Assembly: GCF_000250655.1 (NCBI RefSeq)
Contig: NC_016935.1
Location: 4,482,001 to 4,546,000, forward strand
Length of the DNA stretch: 64,000 nucleotides
Direction of reading: 5' to 3'
Source: Paenibacillus mucilaginosus 3016
Lineage (GTDB): Bacteria > Bacillota > Bacilli > Paenibacillales > NBRC-103111
Part shown: in pieces, positions 48,301-55,378 of the stretch
How the letters are laid out: every line of letters starts with the position of its first letter
Position numbering within the stretch: the stretch's first letter is position 1
The notes under the pieces: generated by a model
What the model was told of the DNA's origin: nothing
The model's input: only the letters and a program-made list of their open reading frames with translations
Databases searched by the model: none
Made by a program: the position numbers and the translations under genes

Positions 48301-51300
48301 TGCCGTCCGGTCACTGTGCCGCGGTCCGCATCCAGGAAACACCGCATGAACGGCGAAGCCTGCAGCAGTGCCAGAGCCTGACCGCCGTATGCCGCGGAGA
48401 CGACGAGCGCTCCCATGTCCAGCGCAGCGGCAATGGTCCGCAGCCGGCTCTCCGGCAGTGAGGCGTCGAGCGGCACGTAAGCCGCGCCGGCCTTCATCAC
48501 GGCGAGAGCCGCGCAGACCATGCCGATCGACCGCTCGGCCAGCACGCCGACGAAGCGGCCGGGGCCCAGCCCTTCGGCCCGCAGGCGGGCTGCAAGAAGG
48601 TCCGTTCGTTCCTGCAGCTGCCGGTAAGTCAGTTCACCCTCGTCGGATAAAAGCGCCACGGTATCCGGCGCAAGGGCCGCCTGCTTCTCGAACAGCCCGT
48701 GGAGGGTCTGCCCTTCGGGCACCTCGCCGGGCGTACGGTTCCAACGATTCGCGAGCAGCTCCGCCTCGGCCGGGTCCAGGAGGGCCAATTCATCCAGCCG
48801 CTTCCCGGGATGGGCCATCGCATCCCGCAGCAGCTGCAGGAAATGAGCGCCCATCCGCTCAACCGTTGCCCGGTCAAATAACGCGAGCGCATACTGCAGA
48901 TGAATCCGATAGCCTTCCCCTGCTTCGAGCACCTCCACGGTAAGATCGAATTTGGCATGGTCGCACGGGAGCGCATAGGGCACAACGCGGAGGCCGGCCG
49001 GCGCAAGCGGCGTCTCGTCCATATTCTGCATGACGAATACCGTATCGAATAAGGGGTTGCGTCCGGTATCTCTGGGAACCTGAAGACGCTCCAGCAGCTT
49101 CTCAAGCGGATAGTGCTGATGGCTGAACGCGCTCCGCAGCCGTCCGTCCGTCTCCCGGACGAGCCGGGCGAACTCCGCTTCCCCTTGCGGCGTGCAGCGG
49201 ATCGGCAGGGTATTGACGAACATGCCGGGCATCTCGGCGAGATCCGCATGGGTCCTCCCCGCTGCCGGCACACCGACGATCAAATCCGTCTGTGCCGTAT
49301 AGCGGTACAGCAGCGTCTGGTACGCGGAGAAGAGGACCGCGAACGGCGTTGTGCCGCTCTCTGCGGCGAGTCTGCGGATCCCCCGGGCCTCTTCCGTTCC
49401 CAGCTCCAGCTGTACTTCGTCCCCACGGAACTGCTGCATCGCCTGCCGGGCCCGGTCCGTCGGCAGCTGAAGTACCGGCAGCTCGCCTGCCAGTTCCTCG
49501 GTCCAATACGTTCCAGCCTTCTCCAAGAGGCCGGAGGACAGCTGCCCGGACAGCCAGACGGCATAGTCCTTGAATTCCACGTCAGGCCTCCGGAGGGTCC
49601 CGCCGTTATAGAGCCGGGTCCACTGCTCGAGCAGCAGAATCATGGACGAGCGGTCGACGATCGCATGATGTGCGTCAACCAGCAGCAGATGCTTTCCGTC
49701 TTCGGCCGTAAGCAGCGCGACTCGCAGCAGCGGACCTCTCCCCAGGTCGAAGGGCCGGATAAAAGCACGCACGGCCTCCGTCAGTTCCTCGCTGCTTACG
49801 CCTGGCAGCCGCTCCACCTCAAACTCCACTTCCTCCGCGACCCGCTGAACGACGGCCGTATCATCGAAGCTGAACGAGGTCCGCAGCAGACCGGTCTGCC
49901 GGATGAGCGAGCTCCATGCGGCTTCGAGCCGGTTCCGGTCCAGGTCTCCCTCCAGCCATGCCGCATAAGTCACATTGTAGGCAGTCCCTACCCCCTCCTG
50001 ATGCTGGAGGACAAATAGGCGCTGCTGAACGGAAGTCGCCGGGATTCTCGCACCGGGGGCTGCCGGTGTAATCGGAGTGAATGCCGTACGTTCCGCCTCC
50101 CGGATATAGGCGGCCTGTTCCCGGACCGTCCGCAGCCGGTACATGTCGTCCAGCGTCAGCTCTACCCCGAACCGGGGATGAATGCGGGCGGCCAGCATAC
50201 CGGCCTTCAGCGACTGGCCGCCGAGCTCGAAGAAGTCATCCCCGGTCCCGAAGCCGTCTCTGCCCAGCAGCTCCTGCCACAGGTGCAGCAGGTCTTCTTC
50301 CGTTTGGTTCGCAGGACGTACGGTCGGTACGGCCGAAGTGACCGCTTCGGCTTCCACCTCAAGTGCGGCAAGGGTTTCGTCGAACTCCCCAAGCTCATAC
50401 CTGCGTGCAAGGGTGCCCCGCTGGATTTTGCCGCTGGTCGTCTTGGGCAGCACCTGTACGGGAATGATCCGGTCAATATCGACGCCCATCTGAACCCTCA
50501 CATGGGACCGGATGGCTTCGGCGAGCGCAGCAAACTTGGCCGGTTCCGTGCGGACCGCGGCAAAAAGAAGCACTTCCTCGCGGGAGGCTCCCGGTTTTCT
50601 TGCCCCGCAGGCAGCCAGACGGCCGAACCCGATCCCCTCGATCTCCCCTGCAACCTGCTCGAGATCATGGGCATAGATGTTCTGGCCGTTGACCATCAGC
50701 ACTTCCTTCATCCGTCCGGTGACCACGAGCCGGCCCCGGTGAAGGAAACCGAGGTCTCCCGTCTCGATCCAGCCGTCACCGCACAGCAGCTTCTCCGTCG
50801 CCTCGGGATTGCGGTAGTAGCCGCGGGTTACATTGCGGCCCCGGATCCGGATATGCCCTACCTGCAGCTCCCCGAGCGGGCGCCCGTCTTCTCCGCAGAT
50901 GCGCAGCTCTACGCCCCGGATCGGCGCTCCGAGACTGACAAAGCTCAGTGTCCCTTCCGCTTCCTCGTCCAGCAGCCGGACCTCGGAGCCGATGGAGAGC
51001 GACGTGCGGTCCGCCGTGATGACATGAAGCGCCCCGTCCACTGCCGGAAGCGTGACGCCCACCGAAGCCTCGGCGAGGCCGTAGGCCGGCACCATCACGT
51101 CGGAGGCGAGTCCCCGGCCCTTCAGGGCTTCCAGGAACCGCCGGCATACCTCCGGCATGATGGGCTCGGCTCCGTTCACGATTTTGCGGATGACGGACAG
51201 ATCCCAGTTCAATCCCTTCTCGGGAGCATAAAATTCCAGGAAATAGCTCAGTCCGAAATTCGGGGAGGCGAGTACGGTGGCCTGGTGCTCTACGGCGGCC

Positions 51301-52049
51301 TGAAGCCAGAACAGCGGGGAACGGACGAACAGCGGGGTGGGCATCAGACACTGGTCGAGTCCGGCCGCTGCCGGAGTCAGATGGAACCCGATCAGGCCGA
51401 GGTCGTGGGTTAAAGGCATCCAGCTCAGGAACGTATCCTCCGCCCATCTCTGCGGGTCGCTGTCCAGGATGCCGTCGATATTGGAGAGCAGATTCTCATG
51501 CGTGAGCATGACGCCCTTCGGCTCCCCTGTCGATCCCGACGAATACTGGATGAGGGCGAGCTCCTGGGGGGCCGGCCGGTGAATCCGACCGCTCGCGGGT
51601 TCGTCCCGAAGCCCGTCGATGAGCAGCGTATTCGGCAGCATCGCGTCGAAGGCTTCCTTGAGCCCCAGCATCGGTGCCTGGTGGGACAGCATCCGCTGCA
51701 CTCTCGCCTCGGTCAGCAGGTGCGGCCGTACCAGCTTGGGCCAGACGCCGAACAGCTTGCGCCGATGCTCCCGGCTCGTGCCCGGGGAGACCGGGACCGG
51801 TATGAACCCGCCCAGCAGGCATGCCCAGAGGCCTTCCACGAAGTGCCTTGGCTCGTCCGCCATGAGGACGACCTCGTCCCCTGTCCGGACGCCCTTCCTT
51901 TGCAGGTGGCCGAGCACCCGAAGCGCATCGCCGAACAGCTCCTTATAGGTGCGGCGGTCGGTTTCTTTTTCCCCCGCAATGAACGTAATGCCCCGGTCCG
52001 ATCTCCCTCCTGCCGCCTCGAGCATGTCCACCAGCGTTGCGTACGGCAT
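45393..52049 (-). CDS. Lipo-initiation NRPS, AL-ACP-C-A-T-E (2218 aa)
   Basis: Activates a fatty acid as acyl-AMP, loads it on the adjacent carrier protein and condenses it with the first amino acid. Residues 1-590 form a fatty acyl-AMP ligase ([11 protein letters not shown] near 174, WMPLTHDLGLIGFH, and TSGKIQRG at the C-terminus). Carrier protein near 612 (GGQSL), starter-type C 664-1100, A 1117-1627, T near 1680 (GGDSI), E 1730-2194 (HHLVIDG, EGHGRE). Pocket code DLYDLSLVWK, resembling Cys codes but with Asp at position 278; the A5 motif is the variant GGATEA. The C domain reads HHAIVDR, with Arg in place of the usual Gly. The E domain makes residue 1 D. The ATG at 52049 overlaps the dehydratase stop by one base (TGATG) and has AAGGAGGAG 8 nt upstream, so the longer reading to 52163 is rejected. 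Only AL domains of this kind start lipopeptides without a CoA ligase partner. Confidence 0.95.
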   Translation of the reverse strand: MPYATLVDMLEAAGGRSDRGITFIAGEKETDRRTYKELFGDALRVLGHLQRKGVRTGDEVVLMADEPRHFVEGLWACLLGGFIPVPVSPGTSREHRRKLFGVWPKLVRPHLLTEARVQRMLSHQAPMLGLKEAFDAMLPNTLLIDGLRDEPASGRIHRPAPQELALIQYSSGSTGEPKGVMLTHENLLSNIDGILDSDPQRWAEDTFLSWMPLTHDLGLIGFHLTPAAAGLDQCLMPTPLFVRSPLFWLQAAVEHQATVLASPNFGLSYFLEFYAPEKGLNWDLSVIRKIVNGAEPIMPEVCRRFLEALKGRGLASDVMVPAYGLAEASVGVTLPAVDGALHVITADRTSLSIGSEVRLLDEEAEGTLSFVSLGAPIRGVELRICGEDGRPLGELQVGHIRIRGRNVTRGYYRNPEATEKLLCGDGWIETGDLGFLHRGRLVVTGRMKEVLMVNGQNIYAHDLEQVAGEIEGIGFGRLAACGARKPGASREEVLLFAAVRTEPAKFAALAEAIRSHVRVQMGVDIDRIIPVQVLPKTTSGKIQRGTLARRYELGEFDETLAALEVEAEAVTSAVPTVRPANQTEEDLLHLWQELLGRDGFGTGDDFFELGGQSLKAGMLAARIHPRFGVELTLDDMYRLRTVREQAAYIREAERTAFTPITPAAPGARIPATSVQQRLFVLQHQEGVGTAYNVTYAAWLEGDLDRNRLEAAWSSLIRQTGLLRTSFSFDDTAVVQRVAEEVEFEVERLPGVSSEELTEAVRAFIRPFDLGRGPLLRVALLTAEDGKHLLLVDAHHAIVDRSSMILLLEQWTRLYNGGTLRRPDVEFKDYAVWLSGQLSSGLLEKAGTYWTEELAGELPVLQLPTDRARQAMQQFRGDEVQLELGTEEARGIRRLAAESGTTPFAVLFSAYQTLLYRYTAQTDLIVGVPAAGRTHADLAEMPGMFVNTLPIRCTPQGEAEFARLVRETDGRLRSAFSHQHYPLEKLLERLQVPRDTGRNPLFDTVFVMQNMDETPLAPAGLRVVPYALPCDHAKFDLTVEVLEAGEGYRIHLQYALALFDRATVERMGAHFLQLLRDAMAHPGKRLDELALLDPAEAELLANRWNRTPGEVPEGQTLHGLFEKQAALAPDTVALLSDEGELTYRQLQERTDLLAARLRAEGLGPGRFVGVLAERSIGMVCAALAVMKAGAAYVPLDASLPESRLRTIAAALDMGALVVSAAYGGQALALLQASPFMRCFLDADRGTVTGRQAAAGGADGTQAARSAGTEQLPAREARPEDPAYAIFTSGSTGTPKGVVVAHRPVVNLITWVNETFGVGPRDRVLFVTSLSFDLSVYDIFGLLAAGGSVRIVAEQDLRSPQRLLALLKEEPVTLWDSAPAALAQLEPFFPEAALASSRLRLVLLSGDWIPLTLPTAVRRVFPGARVVALGGATEAAVWSNFHEVGEIDPEWTSIPYGRPIRGARYYVLDSRRQLCPVGVPGELYIGGECLADGYAGDPALTAERFVTDPYGLYPGARMYRTGDRARWRSEGWLEFLGRADHQVKIRGYRIETGEIQAALLSHPEITAAAVTARDHGAGERTLCAYLVSDRDMPVIELREFLAGRLPGYMIPSHFVRLDAMPVTANGKLDLKALPAPPAEVRTGAPYEGPRSAAEELLVRLWQEVLQLEKVSIHDPFFSLGGDSIKAIQVMSRLHRHGLRLEVRDFFQYPTIAQLSPRLQADTAEIPQEEITGESALTPVQMWFFEQLGREAHFNQAMMLYRREGFREEIVREVFTTLLRHHDALRLVFPCGAAGTSDIQAVHRPADEEGFTLERLDWTELNGLPGGKSSESNGEASGNLGLESRMEAVCTRIQKGMNLEKGPLVRLGLFHTQEGDHLLIAVHHLVIDGVSWRILLDDFTVLHDALLQGGEAAAERLPSKTHPFRDWAAGLQRIADSPELLQEKPYWHEVENGPHFPIPAEADTGLSGSRSIHAAWSKETTAALAGEAHRVYNADVEVMLLTALGLAAEETFGLLSLLVQMEGHGREGLPELNVSRTIGWFTAMYPLVLEADRAGDLGYRIKSVKEKLRRVPGRGTGWQLLKYLTPAACKMDSSYTLKPEISFNYLGEFGEELGSTGTVISRMPAGRTGSAASSLLYGWNLNAYIRRGELQLLLEYDAGKYGEAAMKRLASSMERYVYRLLEHCSGMSRAEATPSDFIYNEWDLEEYDQFLKEMAADLTLE
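45500..48700 (-). repeat. Long-distance repeat A-T-E, right copy
   Basis: Counterpart of the block at about 100-3245. Both encode an A domain with pocket DLYDLSLVWK, a GGDSI carrier protein and an E domain. Runs of many tens of identical bases occur through the A8-A10 region and the start of E. The E-domain linker is longer in this copy, with an insertion around 46500-46680. Confidence 0.75.
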
Positions 52050-52507
52050 CACACGATCTCCTCCTTGGCGGCATGACGGATGGCGAACGTAAGCTCCGCC
52101 TGGGATACCGTCTCCCCGGAGACGGATGCCGTGCAGGAGACGATGCCCGCATGGCTCATCCACTTGACGGCCTCACAGCGGATCAGCAGACTGTCGCCGG
52201 GTACGACGGGCTTCATGAATCGCGATTTGACCCCGGTCAGCAGAAACTCCGCTTCCTGCGCTTCCGGGGGCTCGCCGAGCCGGTAAAGAAGAATCCCGGC
52301 CTGTGCCATGCCTTCCGTAATCAAGACCCCGGGATAGATGGCCTTCCGCGGAAAATGCCCCGGAAAGCACCACTCGCCTCCGGATATATTCTTGCGGCAG
52401 ACGATCGTCCTGCCGCGCTCCCATTCCTCGACCGTGTCGATCATGATCATCGGATAGCTCTGGGGAAGCAGCTCCCTTACCGTGTCGAACCCATACATCA
52501 CCGGCAT
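52049..52507 (-). CDS. FabZ-like 3-hydroxyacyl-ACP dehydratase (152 aa)
   Basis: Hot-dog-fold dehydratase that removes water from 3-hydroxyacyl-ACP to give trans-2-enoyl-ACP. It has the FabZ opening LPQSYPMIMID, the catalytic His in FPGHFP (His51) and catalytic Glu in PGVLITEGMAQA (Glu65); its length is normal for FabZ. It is the first gene of the central operon and is coupled by a TGATG overlap to the gene for the fatty acyl-AMP ligase, so I infer that it shapes the lipid starter (2-enoyl tail or a dedicated fatty acid supply) and is not the housekeeping enzyme. The start at 52507 is chosen because GAGGTG lies 4 nt upstream and because the longer reading (to 52582) would begin inside the predicted -10 box. 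Confidence 0.88.
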   Translation of the reverse strand: MPVMYGFDTVRELLPQSYPMIMIDTVEEWERGRTIVCRKNISGGEWCFPGHFPRKAIYPGVLITEGMAQAGILLYRLGEPPEAQEAEFLLTGVKSRFMKPVVPGDSLLIRCEAVKWMSHAGIVSCTASVSGETVSQAELTFAIRHAAKEEIV

Positions 52508-52577
52508 CCTGCACCTCTTTGTCCATTCGTTATTTGCTGCGGGCATACGCCCGGCATTCTGTTTATATCTTGTATTC

Positions 52578-52583
52578 AGCATA
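52578..52583 (-). promoter_or_regulatory. Predicted -10 box of the lipopeptide operon
   Basis: TATGCT on the minus strand, 31 bp from the operator centre, with transcription predicted near 52571. The same hexamer at nearly the same distance precedes the PKS gene. No consensus -35 is visible. Confidence 0.55.
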
Positions 52584-52604
52584 GCGAAGCGCCCGCTGCG
52601 GACC

Positions 52605-52624
52605 TATATCCCAAATGGGATATA
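52605..52624. promoter_or_regulatory. Predicted operator, copy 1 (divergent promoter)
   Basis: TATATCCCAAATGGGATATA: 8-bp perfect inverted arms around an AAAT centre. It is centred between 52614 and 52615. The geometry relative to both -10 hexamers puts it at about -43 in each direction, typical for a dimeric activator touching the polymerase at a weak -35. A near-copy lies upstream of the PKS. The regulator encoded at 54309 is the obvious candidate. Confidence 0.75.
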
Positions 52625-52645
52625 TTGCCCGGCTCTCCGTTCCGT

Positions 52646-52651
52646 TACAAT
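52646..52651 (+). promoter_or_regulatory. Predicted -10 box of the exporter gene
   Basis: TACAAT, 5 of 6 matches to TATAAT, 31 bp from the operator centre on the plus strand. TTGCCC lies 15 bp upstream as a poor -35. Transcription is predicted near 52658. Confidence 0.55.
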
Positions 52652-52733
52652 GTGAAGCATGGAACAAGCGCTGCCGGCATGCAGGAGACCTGGATTTGTT
52701 AAATGAACCCTTTTAGGAAAGAAGTGACATATC

Positions 52734-54008
52734 ATGTCATTGGACCCGACCTTGGCCGGCTCAAGACCAGCTCTCCCCCTCTGGTCCCGCCACCGCTTTA
52801 TCGCCCTGATCCTGCTGTCGGGCATGATTCTGCAGACCGGGATTTGGATTCGCAATTTCGCCGTCCTGCTCTATGTAACCGACCGCACCGGAGGCGATCC
52901 GTTCGCGATCACCTTCATCGCCATAGCGGAATATGCGCCGATCTTTCTGTTCTCCTTTCTTGGAGGCACCCTTGCCGACCGCTGGCGCCCCAAAAAGACG
53001 ATGGTCTGGTGCGATCTGCTCAGTGCGCTGTCCGTGTTCCTGATCCTGGGGACCCTGCTGCTGGGCTCCTGGCAGGCCGTCTTTTTCTCCACATTGGTCT
53101 CTTCGATCTTGTCCCAGATCTCACAGCCCTCGGCTATGAAGCTGTTTAAGCTCCATCTGCCCGAGCCACAGATTCCGCTGGCCCTCTCGATGTATCAGAC
53201 GATGATGGCGCTGTTCATGATGGGTGGCCCGGTGCTCGGAACCTGGGTGTATGTCCACTGGGGGATTTATACGGCGATAGGACTGATGGGAACGGCCTTC
53301 GTATTGTCGGCCCTCGTCCTCTCGGGAATTCAGGGGGATGCGGAGCCCGAGGGCTCGAGACCCTTATCGGAGCTGTGGGCGGAGATGCGCAGCGCATTGG
53401 GATACGTGCGTACGAACCGGATTCTCCGAATCACGGGAGTGTGCTTTCTGCTGGCCGGGCTCGGCATGGGACTGGTGAACCCGCTCGGGATCTTCGTCAT
53501 CATCGAAAAGCTGGGGCTTCCCAAGGAGGATCTGCAGTGGCTTACCGGTGTGAACGGGGCGGCCATGCTGATCGGCGGCGGGCTGACCATCGCGCTGACC
53601 CGCAAAGCGGCTCCTCAGCGGATCCTCTTCGCCGGCATGACGGTCAGCGTGCTGGCCATTGCGGCGATCGGCATGTCGAATACGCTGGCGGGCGTGCTGA
53701 CGGCCCAGTTTTTCTGCGGGCTCGTGCTGCCCGGGATTCAGATGTCCATCAACGCCTTGATGCTCTCCCATACGGAAGAAGGGTACATCGGCCGGGTGAA
53801 CGGCCTGCTCAGTCCCCTCTTCATGGGCTCCATTGTCGCTACGATGAGCGTCAGCGGCTGGCTCAAGTCGATGCTTCCGCTTTCCGTGCTGTATTATATC
53901 GCCGCCTTCTTCTTTGCCGCCGCCACGCTCATCATGCTGCCGATCCTTCGGGCGTCAAGAGAGGAATCGCGAAGGCAGGAATCCTCCGTACGGAGTACGC
54001 CAAGCTGA
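52734..54008 (+). CDS. MFS-type efflux transporter (424 aa)
   Basis: Twelve-helix-type major facilitator protein of the inner membrane, likely exporting the peptide product or conferring self-resistance. The sequence is strongly hydrophobic with alternating membrane segments from about residue 22 onward. The MFS motif A after helix 2 is present as GGTLADRWRPKK (77-88), and the protein ends in a charged tail. It resembles the drug/siderophore exporters of the EntS/MFS_3 group. It is divergent from the dehydratase-NRPS operon and shares its operator, so production and export would rise together. The ATG at 52734 follows a GAAGTG sequence 7 nt upstream. The actual substrate is an inference from position. 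Confidence 0.9.
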   Translation: MSLDPTLAGSRPALPLWSRHRFIALILLSGMILQTGIWIRNFAVLLYVTDRTGGDPFAITFIAIAEYAPIFLFSFLGGTLADRWRPKKTMVWCDLLSALSVFLILGTLLLGSWQAVFFSTLVSSILSQISQPSAMKLFKLHLPEPQIPLALSMYQTMMALFMMGGPVLGTWVYVHWGIYTAIGLMGTAFVLSALVLSGIQGDAEPEGSRPLSELWAEMRSALGYVRTNRILRITGVCFLLAGLGMGLVNPLGIFVIIEKLGLPKEDLQWLTGVNGAAMLIGGGLTIALTRKAAPQRILFAGMTVSVLAIAAIGMSNTLAGVLTAQFFCGLVLPGIQMSINALMLSHTEEGYIGRVNGLLSPLFMGSIVATMSVSGWLKSMLPLSVLYYIAAFFFAAATLIMLPILRASREESRRQESSVRSTPS

Positions 54009-54139
54009 CCCGATCCCTTGAACGGTACATCGGGCATACCTGCCGCACAGGGGCTGACGCACCGTCCCCCGAACGAGCCCCCTTCTTATGGCTGCGGGGT
54101 TCGGAATGAGGCTCATTCTTTTGGTGATCTGCGACAAAA

Positions 54140-54194
54140 AGCCTTCTCCTTAGGGCAGTCCTTGCCCTTGGAGAAAGGCTATTTGACATTTTTT
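54140..54194 (+). terminator. Intrinsic terminator after the exporter
   Basis: AGCCTTCTCC pairs with GGAGAAAGGCT (one bulge), enclosing an inner AGGGCA/TGCCCT stem. After the closing T the sequence ATTTGACA is followed by six T residues. The long two-tier hairpin lies about 130 nt after the exporter stop. Confidence 0.75.
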
Positions 54195-54197
54195 ACC

Positions 54198-54270
54198 TTG
54201 ACAAAAAACGGACATATTTCCATCTTCGCAAAAACTTAACTAGGAGAAATAAAAAAACCTGCACTATACT
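54198..54270 (+). promoter_or_regulatory. Candidate promoter(s) of the regulator gene
   Basis: A perfect -35, TTGACA, at 54198-54203 is followed 17 bp later by CATCTT (poor -10). A better -10, TATACT, lies at 54265-54270 about 40 bp before the start codon but lacks a -35 at the right distance. Either may serve; the choice cannot be settled by eye. Confidence 0.4.
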
Positions 54271-54308
54271 GGACATGAAAAAACGGGAGCGAAAGGAGCC
54301 CTGACTGC

Positions 54309-55139
54309 ATGTTCATCTTGTTTGAATCTGAAGCGGAACCCGCGACACGTACCTGGAGCTATTTGTCCGATATCCCTCCTGAACTCGTGGCCGAATGGAA
54401 GCGCAGGGTGGCTCTCGCCCAGATTACGGAGTCCACGCTCAGAGTCCGCCTGAGGCTGACCGGCAGCGAGCTGCAGTACCGGCGCAGCAAACACAGCCGC
54501 ATGATCGAGGAGATGAAGAAGGAGCTTTCAGGTCCCGGTTCGTTTTTATCGAGACTGCATCTGTATGTCCTGCTCGATGCCGAAGGATACCTGCTGCAGA
54601 TGGTCGGCAGCAATCCCGTAGTGAACAAGCTGGCCGGCCACCGGGTGCCCGGCGTGAGTATGGCTCTGGAAAGCGCGGGCTTGAACGCCTTGTCCATGTG
54701 CATGCAGCTGAAATGTACGACGGTCATGATGGGACACGAGAACACATGCCGGATTTTCGGCAATTTTACGGCCATCTGTTCCCCCGTCTTGGTGAAGGGC
54801 GAGCTGCTCGGCTATTCGGGACTTGCCATCCAAAACCAGGACGACATCGAGATGGCGGTTGCGCTGCTGCAGAAGGTCACGGCCAATATTCAGGAGCGTC
54901 TCGCCCAGGATTCGGCTTCCCCGTTAACCCGGGAAGAGATTTATGCGAAGCTCGACGAATACGGATTAACCCCGCGGGAGAAGGAGGTCGCCTACCGGTG
55001 GATGCACCACGAGACGACGGTCCAGATCTCATGCGAGCTGTATATTACCGAGGGAACCGTCCGGAATATGATCAAAACGGTGTATCGCAAAACCGGCGTC
55101 AATGAAAAAGGGAGGTTTATTACGAAGTTCCTGCTCTAA
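54309..55139 (+). CDS. GAF-domain LuxR-type transcriptional regulator (276 aa)
   Basis: Probable pathway-specific activator. Residues about 80-195 resemble the sensory GAF region of AcoR-type activators: LYVLLDAEGYLLQMVG, the ESAGLNALSMCMQLK segment, HENTC and the later GYSGLAIQN. Residues 219-276 form a GerE/LuxR helix-turn-helix, opening with LTPREKEVA (220-228) and with TVRNMIKTVYRKTGV at the recognition helix. There is no sigma-54 ATPase domain between them, so this is a direct sigma-70-type activator. It is the only regulator in the window and lies next to the divergent promoter that carries the palindrome. AAAGGAGCC lies 10-14 nt before the ATG. The ligand is unknown; Cys residues 131, 147 and 157 in the GAF part could sense redox or metal, which is speculation. 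Confidence 0.88.
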   Translation: MFILFESEAEPATRTWSYLSDIPPELVAEWKRRVALAQITESTLRVRLRLTGSELQYRRSKHSRMIEEMKKELSGPGSFLSRLHLYVLLDAEGYLLQMVGSNPVVNKLAGHRVPGVSMALESAGLNALSMCMQLKCTTVMMGHENTCRIFGNFTAICSPVLVKGELLGYSGLAIQNQDDIEMAVALLQKVTANIQERLAQDSASPLTREEIYAKLDEYGLTPREKEVAYRWMHHETTVQISCELYITEGTVRNMIKTVYRKTGVNEKGRFITKFLL

Positions 55140-55378
55140 GGCCTGTCCGGATAAACCCCAGCATCGGTGTGAGGATTCTCGCTGCCCAGCGTTATAACCT
55201 TCGTTTCGTAGAAAACGTTACATAACAGGAAGTCCGTCCAAAGTCCTCCCGGAAAGAGGGTCTTGAACGGACTTCCTTGTCTTTGAAGATCCAAAGGGCT
55301 GAAGATGGACGGTTCGGATGCTTGCCGGCTTGGTATGCGCCGTCTTCAGCCGTTCATCCGGCAGACGGTGACTCTTGT
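55140..55378. other. Convergent intergenic region
   Basis: 239 bp between the convergent regulator and NRPS stops. It holds one long hairpin (55227-55277) and a smaller CGTTT/AAACG stem just before it. No open frame with a ribosome site is seen. Confidence 0.6.
55227..55277. terminator. Long hairpin, probable bidirectional terminator
   Basis: AGGAAGTCCGT and ACGGACTTCCT form an 11-bp perfect outer stem, continued inward by a second paired stretch around CCTC/GAGG with few mismatches. On the plus strand it is followed by TGTCTTTG, a weak T tract; on the minus strand the tract is poorer. Its site between two convergent stops supports a terminator role for both. Confidence 0.6.

Larger units (their letters stand above)
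52508..52733. other. Divergent promoter region between dehydratase and exporter
   Basis: 226 bp containing one palindromic operator midway between two outward-facing -10 hexamers, 31 bp from its centre on each side. Predicted leaders are about 64 nt toward the dehydratase and about 76 nt toward the exporter. No gene lies here. Confidence 0.7.
54009..54308. other. Intergenic region before the regulator gene
   Basis: 300 bp. The first part holds a strong hairpin ending the exporter transcript (54140-54194). The second part is markedly AT-rich compared with the rest of the window and probably carries the regulator promoter. No copy of the 20-bp operator is present, so autoregulation through the same site is not supported. 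Confidence 0.6.

Noticed and set aside
52050..52163. N-terminal extension of the AL-NRPS into the dehydratase gene
   Set aside because: The ATG at 52049 has an excellent ribosome site and the acyl-AMP ligase fold starts there.
52508..52582. Longer dehydratase starting at 52582
   Set aside because: It would begin within the predicted -10 box, and FabZ similarity begins after 52507.
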